Part shown: in pieces, positions 51,401 to 61,190 of the stretch | How positions within the stretch are numbered: the first letter of the stretch is position 1 | Layout of the letters: each line of letters begins with the position of its first letter | Origin: Diplonema papillatum | Taxonomy: Eukaryota > Euglenozoa > Diplonemea > Diplonemida > Diplonemidae | Reading direction: 5' to 3' | DNA length: 64,000 nucleotides | Assembly (NCBI GenBank): GCA_030068145.1 | Contig: JAPJBO010000115.1 | Coordinates: 248,001 to 312,000 of the forward strand | Notes under the pieces: generated by a model | The model's input: only the letters and a program-made list of their open reading frames with translations | Told to the model about the DNA's origin: nothing | The model's database searches: none | Made by a program: the position numbers and the translations under genes

Positions 51401-52508
51401 CACCAGCACAGATTGACTTCTGGATAACCTGAGAGAATGTGCAACGGGACAACTCAAGACAGGCTAGTACTAGAAAGGCCCCAAAGCCCCCCCATCGAAG
51501 GTAGAACAGTTTCCACTTCCGGAACAACTGCCGCACGTGATAGAATGTTGAACGAACCAAAGCCAAGGAATAGCGCTACTACCAGGAAGAGCTCCAACAG
51601 CCCCCTACAAGGTAGGGCAGCTTCCACATCGACTGTCCGCGGGGACAGACGGTTTTTGTTTGTGCATGCCGGACGATCGTTTTCCCGCTTGTTTTTTGCG
51701 ACAACCAATTTCTGCTTCCCTGGAGACAGTATTTGTTATAGCTAAAAAGAACGTTGGCAGCGGTTTAACCAGAACACACGTAGGTTAAATTGCACAAACA
51801 AAAGCCGAACTTGTGTTGTGTGAACCCATTCCATCTCCAGGTTAGGTTGGATGCCTGGTCAACGACGTCTTTTTTGGCTCTCGCAATGCAGTAGGAGTAC
51901 ATGCTACCATCCTCTACAGCGTGTAGTGCATCAACAGCAGCGTAGCAGCATAGCATCCTCTGCATGGTGGACCACAGCACGGCCTGGCAACCACCAAAAC
52001 ACGCTGCCGGGCGTATTTTTTGGCCCTCCACACAGTGCATTGTAGGGCAACCCGCAAGATTTGTAGTATTACGAACAAACCGCAGATTCGGTCGCTGATT
52101 GGCGTCGAGAAGCACCCAACGGATCCTGCGAACGCGAGTGGGCAGACACCGCTGCATCTGGCGTGTGCCAGGGGGCTCATGCCGGTTGTGGAGGAGCTGG
52201 TCTTGCGGGCTGAAGACGAAGTGAGGCCCGTGCTGATAAACAGGAGAGATACCGTGGGCAACACGCCCCTGCACTTCGCCTGCGACCGCGGACGGAGGGA
52301 AACGACGAAGTCGATGCCCAACTACCCGTTCAACAACGCGATGATCTTCCTGCTCATCGCCGAGGGTGGCGACCACTTGCTGGAGAACAAGGACGGGATC
52401 ACGCCTGAGGACCTCATCCCGCAGAAGGGACTCGTCAAGCGAGCGTTGGCCGTCCGGGCGGAACGACTCGAGGAGCGCAAAATTCTGAAGCTCTTGGAAG
52501 AGACGTGA
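42466..52508 (+). CDS. Myristoylation-type helical, IQ and ankyrin-repeat protein, 1610 aa
   Basis: Exons: 42466-43080, 43615-45042, 45502-45653, 46067-46484, 46605-46927, 48045-48705, 49164-49809, 50965-51131, 52086-52508 (4833 nt, stop TGA). The start MGNKGSTA fits an N-myristoylation signal (Gly2, Ser6). Residues 206-680 are helical and Leu-rich, with an ARM/HEAT look but no assignable repeats. IQ motifs AIQRVWRGHCARK and VVQRRWRRY lie near 780-815, and IQRMWRGKRVQRR lies in exon 6 near 1020; these would bind calmodulin or related EF-hand proteins. About ten ankyrin repeats (TPLHLAA-type) fill about 1050-1580. Exon 3 was extended to the GTGTGT donor at 45654 because phase and the downstream CAG acceptor then agree. 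Exon 8 could end nine bases earlier. Exon 5 uses the only TAG acceptor in the window. A membrane-tethered calmodulin-binding scaffold is the natural inference. Confidence 0.85.
47020..47236 (+). repeat. R1 TIR repeat, first copy in IQ-ankyrin intron 5
   Basis: The left extension starts at 47020, the TIR at 47042, and the right TIR (CCCCCGAGTATTTT) ends the copy. Sense orientation. Confidence 0.8.
47525..47714 (+). repeat. R1 TIR repeat, second copy in IQ-ankyrin intron 5
   Basis: The left TIR is AATACTTGAGGAGGCTGCC and the right end CCCCTCGAGTATTTT. It abuts the left extension of an R2 copy. Sense orientation. Confidence 0.8.
47736..48003 (+). repeat. R2 TIR repeat, intact 268-bp copy
   Basis: The left end AAATGTTCGACGATGCTGCC and right end GCAGCTACGTCGAGTATTT form imperfect terminal inverted repeats. 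The left extension ACATAAGCGCCAGCTGAAAGG is homologous to that of R1. Confidence 0.75.
50103..50400 (+). repeat. R5 repeat in IQ-ankyrin intron 7
   Basis: Matches both blocks of the copy at 32750-33165, including GAAGTTCGTGGCATACACAC and the following 80 bases. Confidence 0.65.
50620..50860 (+). repeat. R9 repeat in IQ-ankyrin intron 7
   Basis: Matches the complement of 34690-34900, including GGCAGAGCGGACGGGGTTGT; the 5' end seen at 21337 is absent. Confidence 0.65.
51132..52085. other. Intron 8 of the IQ-ankyrin gene
   Basis: The 954-bp intron (donor GTATGC, acceptor CAG) contains an R13 copy at 51704-51744. Two imperfectly repeated blocks lie near 51480-51530 and 51590-51640 (ARGGTAGRRCAGYTTCCAC core). 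No coding signal is visible on the + strand. The long minus-strand frame across 51765-52619 is mainly a shadow of exon 9. Confidence 0.55.
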
Positions 52509-53978
52509 GCGACTCTTTCCAGCTATCCCTGGAAGAGACGAGAACGACTCTTTGCAGCTATCACGGCACACGTCAAGGCTTCTGGGAACAACACGAACGA
52601 CTCTCCTTCCAGTTGTCACGGTATGTCAAGGCTCCTGGAAGAGACGTTGAGACGGCCCTTCTGACTCGTTGGTGTAAGCTTTGCAAAACAATTCTTACAG
52701 TACTACAGTACAAGAGGACTTGTCGAAAAGTAAGCCCTTGCTTTGGATATAGTAGTGAGGGCTACAACCCTGAAAGTCAGAGAGACGCGAGGGATGATCC
52801 TTTTTGCCGACGTGTCAATTGGAAGCATTTGCTCTCTCCCTCTCAACCATCTCAACGACACCAGCACTTAGTGTGACACGTTTTCCCTTAAACGGGAAAG
52901 CATTCTGCAGCCGACGGCTTGTTTATTTTTGTTTCCACAAAAGCAAGTAAGCGCAGTTCCCGGCGTGTTTTGTTTTACGGATTTATCGTTCTGTTCTTGC
53001 ATCAGTGCATTAGACACGCAGGTTGTCGTAGTGTGCGAGGCATTGGAACTCAGTTCCTTTGCGTTGCAGTTCTGCGTAATGGACTCCCCCTGAACCCATT
53101 GTTCCCTCGATCCGAAGACGGCATCGCATCGTGGTCCGATACTTCAGCTCCTTCGTTCTGGATTGATGACGACGTTCGAGATTATGATCTAAGAATATCC
53201 TCTCAGGCGCCGACAACCCCGTGCCCACGGAGATTCCCAGGGTCATCGAGAAACAGTCTTTAGAAGGGCGGGAACCTGACTGCAGTGAAGAAGAAGTCTC
53301 TCCCCCCGATCCCCGTGGGGGATCGGGGGCCCATGGCCACATTCATTGCGAATGTGGTCGTGGTGTCGGTCGCGGGAGTCTTTTTTGGCTAGCCAAAGAG
53401 AGTAAAAGAGGGAAGGGGCAAGTGCCGTAGGGGTAAAGAAGAGAACGAGTGGAGGTAGAACAAACTACCTGACCAACGGGGACCACCGCAAAATTTCCTT
53501 GCCTTTCAAAACCAGCACCAACAACAACGTCTCCCCGATCCCCGTGAAGCTGGCGAAGCAAAAAATGTACGTGCCCGGGGGAAGTTAGCCGTTGCTCCCA
53601 GGGCCAAGACATCCACCGATAAGTGCAATTGATGTCACCCTCGATCAACCGCAGTTGAGCAGGTGTTTTGCCTTTCCGATTGCTCGGGATTTTCGACTTC
53701 CTTCACGACCATGTTGAGATCCTCGGTTTCCAATCTGTTTGAAAGTAGTGAGTGAATGTGATCGTTCGGCTAACCTCCTCCCAAACACGCTGCCCGCGTT
53801 CTCTCTTGAGTTTACAATACATTGTTATCACGAAAGAAATACCTCTGTTCAAAAGCTCTCTAATAACAGTCGCTGTCTCCACTGAGCTCACACCGCTCTC
53901 GTGGAAAGGCGGGGCGGGAGGCGGGAGGTAGGGAGGAGAGGGGGGAGGGAAGGGTGGGGGGTGTGAGGCTTGCAGGCA
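52509..53978. other. Intergenic spacer with tandem repeat and hairpins
   Basis: A degenerate tandem repeat (52490-52655) continues from the last codons of the IQ-ankyrin gene. Two adjacent hairpins lie at 53300-53358, followed by an R3 copy at 53358-53545. The 150 bases before the kinase start are strongly purine-rich (GGGAGG runs). No further gene is supported. Confidence 0.6.
53358..53545 (+). repeat. R3 repeat, intergenic copy
   Basis: Starts GGTGTCGGTCGCGGGAGTC and ends CCAGCACCAACAACAACG; it follows two hairpins. Confidence 0.65.
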
Positions 53979-56900
53979 ATGGTACTCGATTTGTCTGCCA
54001 TTGGTTACAAGTCCTTGCATCAATTCGAAGGAACGTCTGTCCACGTGGTCCAGTCCAAGGCGAAGAAGAAATATGCCTTGAAGCATCTCGTCGTGGCCAG
54101 TGAGGCCGAAGCCGACGCAGAGTTCGAGTTTGCCTACAAAGTGTCGCAGCTGGGAGTGACGATGGGTATCGTCGACTGCAAACAGCTCCCCGGCAATTCA
54201 GGCGGCGTGAGCGCTTGCCTCGTGTACGACCTCTGCGAGAACGGAACCCTCACCGACTACATCAGCAGCGTATGACCGTTTATCGTGTTGTATAAGCACC
54301 CGCTTTGTAGGAAATACTTGAGGAGACTGCCTGTTGCAAAAGATCAAAGGAGGTAAATGTGCTGTAGCCCACACGAAACACAGGTAAATTGGGGTCAGTG
54401 GCGGGCGTAAGCGTTCAACAAAAAAGACCCACTTTGTAGTTGTATTGTTTTCTCCCCCTCTAACCTCCTTCGAAGTAAGCAGAAGGCAGCCCCTCGAGTA
54501 TTTCTTTCGTCCCTTTTGAATGAGTGCAGACACCGCAACACGATTCGTTGAGGAGACCCTTTTGAGTCCGTGCTGCTCCCGTTGGCAAGAACTGGCAAAA
54601 CCAACGTTGCTACCTCGAAGCAGGACAGAATCCTCCCCTTTCCCCCTTTTGTGACAGGGCAGCGAAGGCCCACCGAAACACAGAAGGCCACGAAAGGCGA
54701 AGGTGAACCGGCCAGAACAGCTGGGCGTTGTTTGTTCATTGCCCAGGAGACGGCATAGGAAACGGACCCGCCGCGACAGGAGATGACAGTTCACTTGCAC
54801 ACTTGCAGGTATTTTGCCTGCCCTGTGTGTGGGGGGCGGTCACCCGTGATGAACAGAAAATTATCCCCTGGGGGGGGGGGCTGTGATGAATAGAATATTA
54901 TACGGTGGGTTGGCTCGAAGAAGTGAACCTCCCGACTCACACCGGCAGATCAAAAACCGCGACGCCATCTTCTCCGAGCCGAACGTGTTCAGGGTCATCC
55001 GCCAGATGTCGGACGCCCTGCAGCGGCTGCACGAGAACAACGTGTGGCACCTCAACCTCACGCCGGACCACGTCATCTTCTGCTCCGCGGCCAAGCTGGT
55101 CCTCGGCGGGCTCCGCCCCGCGAGCGCGCGCGGCCTGCCGGCGGTGCCCGCCGCGCTGCCGGCGCCTGACAGCAAAGGCGTCGTGAAGCCGCCGCCGAGC
55201 GCTTACGCGCCGCCCGAGGCGTTCAGGGGCCAGTTCTCGATCAAGACTGACTCGTGGCACCTCGGCGTCATCGTCCTCGACCTGTGCCGGGTCCCGCACT
55301 TCCTGCCCGACGACCCGCTGCCGTACCTCCATCAGCGCATCGCCGACAACCAGTCGAGGGTACGTTCTTTTCCGTTTTTTGTCAATTTTTGGCGTTCAAC
55401 ATTGACATGACGGCAACCTGCTGCCATCCTTAGATGTGGTACCCTGATTCCCCGTTACCCGTTACAGCCACGGTACTACCGTCAAAAGCAGATAGGGCAG
55501 AAGCTCAGCCCCATCACTGCTGTGTGAGAGCCTCCGGAGAAGGCCCATGACTCTGTCCCAGACTAGTAAGCCAGGGTCTCTGGTCGCGCCCGCGCCTTTC
55601 TGTTGGTCGCGTGGTCTTGATTCTTCCCCACAACCAACTCATCCTCACAGGAACACTCCCGCATCAAGACCCTCGTGAGGACGCGGTACTCCGCAGAGCT
55701 CAGTTACGTGATAACGAAGCTGCTGACGGAGAAGTTGGAAGAGCGGTACAGCACCCGGGAGTTGATGGAATATCTCCAAGGGAAAGCGGGCACCGGCATG
55801 CCGGACTTCACGAGTTTCGGGTACCGGTGCGTGGAACTGATCGGAAAGGGCGGCAGCGCCAAAGTGTTCAGGATCGTGAAGCTGGGAACCGAAGAGCAGT
55901 TCGCATTGAAGCAGACGCACCTCCTCGACGACAAGAAGCAGTCGAAGGACTGCGAGAAGGAGAAGGACCTGCTGCAGAAGGCTGCGGGCAAAGGCATCGT
56001 CGAGTACCACGACTCCTTTTTCCGCGACTCGGACCGGGGGGAGACGTTCTTCTGCATAGTGATGGAGCTGTGCAAGAACTCGCTGGACGGGCTGATCGGC
56101 GAAAGGGGGCGATTTGACGAGAAAACGATCCTGTACCACCTTAGGCAGCTCTGCACAGCGATGGCTCACCTCCATAAGAAGGGCATCTTCCACAGAGACA
56201 TCACTCCGCGCAACATCTTGTTCACAGAGGACGGCTCGTTGAAGCTCGGGGACTTCGGAATCTCGAACACCTTCGGTGAACTGGCGTCGAATCCGCGAAC
56301 TACCCGGATCGGCACGCCAAATTACGTCTCGCCGGAAGTGTACGCGGGGGCCCTGCAGAGTGAAAAAATCGACATGTGGGGCATCGGAGCCATCACACTC
56401 GACCTCTGCGGCGTCCTGAACCTCAACGACCGGAACGATCTCCACAACCGGGTCAAAAACAACGAGGAAGCGGTGTGTGGCCTTCCTTTACCTTGCATCA
56501 AATACGTGTCACACGGCAAGTTTTGGCAGCCGCTGCTTACTTGCACTTACAGAACTCTATGCTAGTGCATGTTAATCCGTGTGGTTCGTGTAGTTAAAAG
56601 AACTCAATGCTTAACAAAATTTGACGTGGGCGGCTTTAGATCTACATCTGAATGACACCTCAACCACAATATGTTGTCGACAACCAGGGGACTTTACAAA
56701 CCCGGTTTCCCGGTTTCAGAAACCGGGTTTTTCCGGTTTCGGTTTTTCAAAAAAATAAAAATAATTTATAAATTATGATTTCAAGTGGCCCCCTGTACTG
56801 TACTGTACTGCATTTACATGGCGCGTCACGGTGTGTCACTCCAATTCGAATCTTTTCACTTTCCATCTCCGTAGTTTGATAGACGTGCACACCACTACCG

Positions 56901-57600
56901 CAAGCTTATATTTCACCACGCCCCTCCGCCCCCTTGTTTGCGTGCGCGGGGTGACGGTTCCAGGCACTCAGACACCCACAGGCACCGCAGAGCCCCAAAA
57001 CCGGGGTTTTGGCTGAAACCGGATTTTTTGCTCGGCCAGACAAAGAGCTAAAGTCCCCTGCGACAACAAATTTTTTGACCTGTTGTGTTTGTGTGATTTG
57101 TCGTGTAGGGGTAGACCCGCATGACCTCACGTCCGTTCAACACGTGGTTCGGTAGTTACAGCACTTGGGATCCCTTCTGTTCTTTGTCTGGCAGCATCGT
57201 CGAGCATTTCCTTTCAAGCTGGCGCTTATGTAAAAAAAATAAAACAAACCTACGCATTCCTTTCTCCCGAACCCCACACATTTCTTACACGAGAAGCATT
57301 TTGCCCATAGCAAGCTTAGATTCCCCGGATGGGCAAGACACAAGCTGTCAACAGGAATGACGTCCACTTGCCGAAAGGTCAGCGGGGACTTTAAAACCCC
57401 AGATTCTCAAGCAAACTTTCACTCTAAAAAACACCCTACAGGAACACAAGCGTATCGTAGAAGGCATGCTAACGGCAGGTTACTCTGCTCAACTGGCAGA
57501 CTTGTGTGTTCAGCTTGTGCAGTATGATCCCGCGAAGCGGCCATCGGCTGATGAAGTGTTGCTAATTCTGAAAAAAGAGTTCGGTCTCGCTGACGACTGA
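53979..57600 (+). CDS. Tandem pseudokinase-kinase, 560 aa
   Basis: Exons: 53979-54269, 54949-55359, 55651-56472, 57442-57600 (1683 nt, stop TGA). Domain 1 (about 15-275) keeps the N-lobe Lys (ALKH). Its catalytic loop reads HLNLTPDHV instead of HRDxKxxN, and LGGL replaces DFG, so it should be catalytically dead. Domain 2 (about 290-555) has the glycine loop GKGGSAKV near 299, ALKQ near 319, HRDITPRN near 414, DFG near 435 and GTPNYVSPE near 460, so it should be an active Ser/Thr kinase. Its activation loop is NEK/STE-like, but the family is unclear. Both domains end with a homologous unit beginning EH(S/K)RI, each preceded by a phase-0 intron, which points to internal duplication. By analogy with JAK-type tandems the pseudokinase may regulate its partner. 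The first ATG follows a purine-rich stretch without a good acceptor, so I take it as the start. Confidence 0.87.
54291..54503 (+). repeat. R1 TIR repeat, copy in kinase gene intron 1
   Basis: The left extension TATAAGCACCCGCTTTGTAG begins only about 20 bases after the 5' splice site. The TIR runs from 54312 to 54503. Sense orientation. Confidence 0.8.
56519..56640 (+). repeat. R12 repeat (also near 12168-12247 and 61768-61856)
   Basis: The copies share GGCAGCCGCTGCT, TTAAAAGAACTCAATGCT (TTAAAAG...AGTGCTTAACG at 61814) and GACGTGGGCGGC in the same order. Confidence 0.5.
57067..57235 (-). repeat. R2 partial copy in kinase gene intron 3
   Basis: It matches the left 165 bases of R2 in inverse orientation, ending with GGCAGCATCGTCGAGCATTT and the complementary left extension. 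Confidence 0.7.
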
Positions 57601-57994
57601 TAACAACGCAGGAGGGATAACGCTTGCCCACACACACTCACACATACACACACCCACGTGGCGTAGGAAGCTATTTATATAATATTATATTATAAATAAA
57701 TTAAAAGGGGACGATACCTCTCCTGACAGAGGGCAACACAGTGCGGTGGGAAAAGTAGAAGTAACCCATGCAAACTCAAACGCTCTCTGCCCAGCTGGGG
57801 ATCACTCCTCGCTCGGCCTTGCTAGAACGGCTTCGACAAAGGGGGAAAACAGGAGGGGGGGGGAACGGGGCGTGCAGCAGGTTGGAACAACTTCAACGTC
57901 GCCGCAAAACTAGCGAAACTGCGATTCGATGGTGATTGGCTTGCTGATTATCGTCGATCGAGTTGAATCGGTTTGAATCGGTTTGAATCGTTTG

Positions 57995-58330
57995 GGTTAG
58001 AATGCAAATAATCCGTGGCGATAATCTGCATCGCCGACGGGCGCGGTTATTTCTTCGCACGTGATGTGTCATGCTGTCGCCTTTTTAGCTCGTCTAGATC
58101 GTCGCGCTCAGGCGCGCGTTTGGTGCTTCGCTTCTTCTTCGATTGCTCGTCCACGTTCCTCGGTTGCTCGTCGGTTGCGGGGACGGTCGTGTTGCCTTCT
58201 GCGGCTCACTCGGCTTCTTCGGCTGCGCTTCGGTGCGTCCCTTTCGCCTTTTTGATACCGGCTCCGCCGCGGAGTCCGATTGCCGCTTCTTGTTTGAATC
58301 GAGAATGTGGCGGTGCAAAGATCACTTAAC
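57995..58330 (-). pseudogene. Second retroelement 3' fragment
   Basis: The complement of this segment matches the 3' tail of the fragment in dynein intron 4 (about 16280-16440). Both encode a TSNRR(R)SEAPNARLSATI peptide and then share sequence down to a TGCATTCTAACCCA end. A short tandem GAATCGGTTT repeat lies just outside the conserved end (about 57962-57990). It is 5'-truncated. Confidence 0.45.
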
Positions 58331-58799
58331 CCGATCGATGCTCTGTTTGAAGTTCTGGGTCCGAGAACCATCGCATAACTTCTCGCAAGGTTTGATAAAA
58401 TTGGATGGTGTTCGGTCAATGGATCTTCAATGAGAGCGACTGACGATTTCCAAAAATCGTCTAGTCTCGTGAGGTTCACACTTCAAAGGCATGGAATGAT
58501 TTTTTGAAAAAAGAAAGCAGGAGAAGCAGCTTGTTGCCTCCGGTAGAGGAAGGCACCGTCTGAAAAGCGCAGCAGTTGTGAAAGCGAAACAGCAGTATTG
58601 TGTGCATCGCGCGGTCGCGACGCGAGTGTCCCAGCTTTCGCTTCCTGAGGCTCGAAGCCGACCGCAACTACAGTATACCGAGGTTGATACCGGAAACGTG
58701 GCCGGTTGGTCTAGACCGGCGGTTTGAGGGGAAGCCGCGGGTAAGTGGCTCACAGAGCGAAGCTCCCGCTCGGAAACATAGCACTCCTTTCTCTCGCTT

Positions 58800-59015
58800 T
58801 GGCGAACAGCCAGCCAGACACGGTTGTAGGGCCTTCGTGACAGATTTTCCTGTGCTACAGCAGCATGGGTGGTCCTGGCTGCGACGACCGCCTGTCAAAC
58901 CAGACTCGCATCGCCGACACTCAGGTTCCACGTTGACACGATGATCCGCTTAATGTGTCCGCGGCTTAAAGGACCGAAACACAAGCGGTTGGACACAGTT
59001 GAGCACCTTCCATTT
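58800..59015 (+). repeat. R6 repeat, intergenic copy
   Basis: Longest copy seen: GACACGGTTGTAGGGCC, GGTGGTCCTGGCTGCGAC and TGTCCGCGGCTTAAAGGACC in the same order as the copy at 26960. Confidence 0.5.
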
Positions 59016-60065
59016 ACAAAGCACGCGCGTTTCCCCAGTCCACAGAGCTTTAGGCTCAACTTCGATGGAAACGGCAGGTACCTCAATTTCAACCGCACCC
59101 AAACCAGCGGAAGAACAAGCAAAACAATTTCTCTGTTTACGCCCGCGACGTGTCTGCCGGGAATGTGGTGGTCTCGCCCCGCTCGTATTCCCCTGGGTCA
59201 TGGGGAAAAAGATTTTAACCACAATGGCCACAATGTAGTGTGGGTAAATGTTGTGGCTATTCTGACCACATTGTGGGAAAGGTGTGGGTGCACAGGACTG
59301 ACCCCGCTGCTCCGTGGGGATCAAAGTATGTACTGAGGAGTTTGTGTACGTTACTTTCGCTCTATTACAAACTGGGCTGGACTGCGAGCTTGAAAAAAGA
59401 AAGATGTAGCGGCTCAGGGTGAAAGTCGCGTGGATAAGGTTAAAATTCCCTAGCTTTTAAGAACAACCATCCCCCCCACCAATCTGAAGAACTCCCTTAA
59501 ACGTCGTTGGGGTACAACCAATTCGGTTGTACGACGGAGGCCGAATTAACTTACCCAGCCTCAGAAACGTGTCGGTTACCTTCACTTGGGTTTTCAGTGC
59601 TGCGGGATGCCCTACAAATGAAATTGTGCAGGCTAAAGACGTAGACTGCTTGTTTTGGTGGTTGATCCGAATTCCGAACGATCCGAATTTCGAACCTGAA
59701 AATGAAACAAGGTAGAGTCGCGTGGCGACCTGAAACTCAAAAGCGACTTTTCAGTCTTGCGGCTCGCTCGCGTCCCTGTCCTAAAATAAGCGGGGGAAAC
59801 GATTAACCGACGCCCGCAAAAACCTTTCTTTTTTAAAAACAAGTACAGCAACACGTACTGCCACTGCAGCAGATACGATACGCACACTAACATACCATAC
59901 CTTAAAGGAACCTTTCCGACAATGGTCACCCGGAGACTTTGGATCCCTAAGCGAACTTGCACTCTAAAAAAAAGACGAAGCGCCTGTTTCGCTTTAGGAT
60001 CTCCCACACAAGCGTTCAGGACGGGATGATTTTCGCGAAGAGCTGGGGACTCAGCAATTTTTTTT

Positions 60066-60151
60066 ATTATAGTACATCTGTACTGACGGGAACATTTCCG
60101 GAACAACGGTTGCACATGAAAGAGAAAACGAAGCCAACGAAAAAGTGCTAA
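60066..60151 (+). repeat. R10 repeat, second copy
   Basis: Diverged match to 35017-35097 around CATTTCCGGAACAACGG. Confidence 0.45.
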
Positions 60152-60979
60152 TACAGGAAACCCCCCCCAGAGAGGTTTATACCCCGCACGCGCGGAGAAC
60201 AAGAAACCTTTGCCTTATCATTTTCGTCGCCTTCGGTCAGTTGGTGCTGGTCGTCCGTTGTTCGGTCGTTCCCTGCCTGAGGTACGGCACGCTCTCTCGC
60301 CTGCTTTCTGCCGTCTTGCCTGTCTCGTACCTCCGCAGCTGCCGGGGTTGTTGGTACCCGCATTTTGGAGTGCATCGAAACCCTTGCAGAGCTCAAACAG
60401 CGGCTTGGTCAGCCACAGTTTGAAAGGATGCGGAACCAAAGGTAGCAGTCTGCTCAGGCCACATCTTAAGCCATCCGACAGCACCTTCTAGGCGAGGGTA
60501 AACCGGTTGTACTTGATGGGAGGGGAACCCGCCCGTCCGAATCCGCTTGTTGCCGACTTCTGTTCCGATGGCACAGCCGAGCGGGTTGAGCGTGGGAGCT
60601 TCTGTCCCTCGTTCTGATTCGATGGAGATGCTTGGAGAATCTCTTTCCGTTTTCCACCGCTACGGAAGGGGCCTCAAACCGACAAAATATACACGATACA
60701 GAAGCCCTTGCGAGGGACCGCAAAGAGCGGGACAAACCCCCACGAGCACCAGACGATCATGAAACGTGGCAAAATCCACCGCGAAGCCTGAAATCTCCAC
60801 GACCAAGGGTGCCGGAGACAAAAATAAAAACCCGGACCCCCGGTACACACCCGGCACAAACCCGGAAAAACTCCAAGGTGGATCACACCAAAAAGAAAAA
60901 AACGAACTGCGAAAAAAAAAGAATCAGCTGCCTTCAGGTCGCCTCGTCTGACGCTTGCTGTCGTTGTAGCCGGGGTAAA

Positions 60980-61190
60980 AAATACTCGAGGGACTGCCTT
61001 GTGCTTATTTCGACGGAGGCTAGAGGGGGAGAAAACAATACAACTACAAAGTGGGTCTTTTTTGTTGAACGCTTACGCCCGCCACTAAACCCAGAATTAC
61101 CTGTGTTTTGTGTGGGCTACAGCACATTTACCTCCTTTGATCTTTCGCAGGCAGTCTCCCTCAAGCATTTCCTACAAAGCAGGTGCCTAT
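60980..61190 (-). repeat. R1 TIR repeat, intergenic copy
   Basis: Complement of the intronic copies: the TIR AAATACTCGAGGGACTGCC is on the left, and the complementary left extension ends near 61190. It is the only R1 copy outside an intron and the only one on the minus strand. Confidence 0.8.

Larger units (their letters stand above)
56473..57441. other. Intron 3 of the kinase gene
   Basis: The 969-bp intron (donor GTGTGT, acceptor CAG) contains R12 (56519-56640), a repeated CCGGTTT motif (about 56700-56745 and again near 57000), an AT-rich stretch (56750-56785) and a minus-strand R2 piece (57067-57235). No coding stretch is visible. Confidence 0.6.

Noticed and set aside
51765..52619. 284-codon minus-strand frame over IQ-ankyrin intron 8 and exon 9
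   Set aside because: The half over exon 9 is a shadow of ankyrin codons; the intronic half has no recognisable domain.
37130..57360. Similar short ORFs (RPFNTW...TWDPFCSLSGSIVEHF type) at 37130, 47501 and 57121 as a gene family
   Set aside because: They are translations of the same R2 repeat on different strands, with no start-codon conservation or coding signature.
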